Shown here piece after piece: positions 63,411-64,000 of a stretch of 64,000 nt of DNA. This DNA comes from Bacterioplanoides pacificum. GTDB taxonomy: Bacteria > Pseudomonadota > Gammaproteobacteria > Pseudomonadales > Oceanobacteraceae. The stretch is taken from the NCBI RefSeq assembly GCF_042648445.1, contig NZ_JBHRYB010000013.1:372001-436000 (forward strand), read 5' to 3'. The translations under genes were made by a program, and so were the position numbers. Position 1 is the first letter of the stretch. Each line of letters begins with the position of its first letter. The notes below the pieces were generated by a model that was not told where the DNA came from, made no database searches, and worked only from the letters and a program-made list of their open reading frames with translations.

Positions 63411-64000
63411 ATGGCATATAACAAACAACCTTCAGCGCCACCGCAGGCCCCTCCTATTCAGTACCTGCCGGCTTTTGTTGCCGCCGCACAACTGGGCAGC
63501 TTCCGTGCTGCCGCACAACAACTGAATGTCACGCCGTCTGCCATCAGTCAGCAAATTAAAAGTCTGGAGCAAAGGATTGGTCTGAGTTTATTCAGCCGTC
63601 AGGGCAAGGAACTGCAACTCAGTCAGGCGGGCGAAGAGTTTTTTAGTTTTGCAGCTCACAGCCTGGGACATTATCAGCAGGGCTGGCAAGGGTTTGCAGA
63701 ACAGTTTCTGTCCCCTCAGATTCGAATCAGCATGACCGACTACGTCGCCAACCGCATCATTATTCCGCGCCTGGCAGATTTTATGGAGCACAGCGGCATC
63801 CCGCTGGAAATTCACACCAGTTCGCGCAATCAGAATCTGCAGGCCAACACGCTGGATGCCGCGATTCGTTTTGGCACACCACCCTGGCCCGAACATCACG
63901 CCCGGGTCATCAGTGACGCTCAGGTTGCCATGGTCGCCAGCCCGGAGTATTGGCGACAACATCCGTTAACCTGTCGTCAGCACTGGCAACACCAGACCCT
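63411..64000 (+). CDS. LysR-family regulator, 5' part
   Basis: About 197 residues are read from ATG 63411 to the window end. The winged-helix start is YLPAFVAAAQLGSFRAAAQQL with TPSAISQQIKSLEQRIGLSLF, and the ligand domain begins QIRISMTDYVANRIIIP near residue 100, like GcvA-type members. It is divergent from the GST-like gene. The rest lies outside the window. Confidence 0.88.
   Translation, partial: MAYNKQPSAPPQAPPIQYLPAFVAAAQLGSFRAAAQQLNVTPSAISQQIKSLEQRIGLSLFSRQGKELQLSQAGEEFFSFAAHSLGHYQQGWQGFAEQFLSPQIRISMTDYVANRIIIPRLADFMEHSGIPLEIHTSSRNQNLQANTLDAAIRFGTPPWPEHHARVISDAQVAMVASPEYWRQHPLTCRQHWQHQT

Overview
The window looks like a chromosomal segment of a marine gammaproteobacterium of the Oceanospirillales/Pseudomonadales kind. 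Three conserved blocks support this: gacS/cysM/rlmD/relA/mazG, the envelope-stress block rpoE-mucA-mucB-rseC-mucD running into lepA-rnc-era-recO-pdxJ-acpS, and fpr facing a finR-like LysR gene. The genus is an inference (Thalassolituus/Oceanobacter-like) from gene content and protein style. I see no rRNA, tRNA, CRISPR array, prophage or insertion sequence.

Layout. 1-2240 is a small accessory patch: the N-terminal part of an ImpA-like M60 metallopeptidase lipoprotein cut by the window edge, a tiny LamG-like lipoprotein, and a gene remnant. 2287-4526 holds a DUF4212 protein with its partner sodium/solute symporter. 4720-7589 holds a PIN-PhoH ATPase, a small exported protein, an MvaT/H-NS-like nucleoid protein and a zinc-ribbon protein. 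7841-13689 holds an ATP-NAD kinase-like protein, phospholipase A, fpr/finR, a solute-binding protein and small Cys-rich proteins. 13670-22185 is mazG-relA-rlmD, cysM and the GacS hybrid kinase. 22158-32739 is the long leftward core block (cofactor and lipid synthesis, RNA processing, LepA, SigmaE stress response); the signal peptidase gene lepB usually found after lepA is missing here. 32939-36332 is nadB, ygfX-sdhE and ygfZ. 36380-44563 holds tandem HDOD proteins, an acyl-CoA hydratase-family enzyme, a lipoprotein hydrolase, a two-gene PAS + zinc-binding chemoreceptor, trmO and tpm. 44732-50626 is an RNA methyltransferase, then MoxR-DUF58-transglutaminase. 51015-57246 is a mixed set (GFA enzyme, peptide deformylase, a chemoreceptor, an AlkC-like repair protein, unknown genes). 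57322-64000 is a TetR-MFP-RND efflux operon, a GST-like gene and a divergent LysR gene cut by the window end.

How they work together. The rpoE operon has a well-placed SigmaE-type promoter and encodes its own anti-sigma system, so it should be autoregulated. GacS (BarA) would act through RsmA/CsrA, and one gene here (6238) has a consensus CsrA-type site over its ribosome binding site. Local regulators sit beside their likely targets with visible dyads: FinR-like/fpr, TetR/efflux operon, LysR/GST. No clearly new multi-gene system is evident. The best leads are the split chemoreceptor, the repeated 15-bp tandem expansions in three N-terminal tails, the displaced lepB, the LysR/GST direct repeats on one helix face, and the leader hairpin before the symporter pair.
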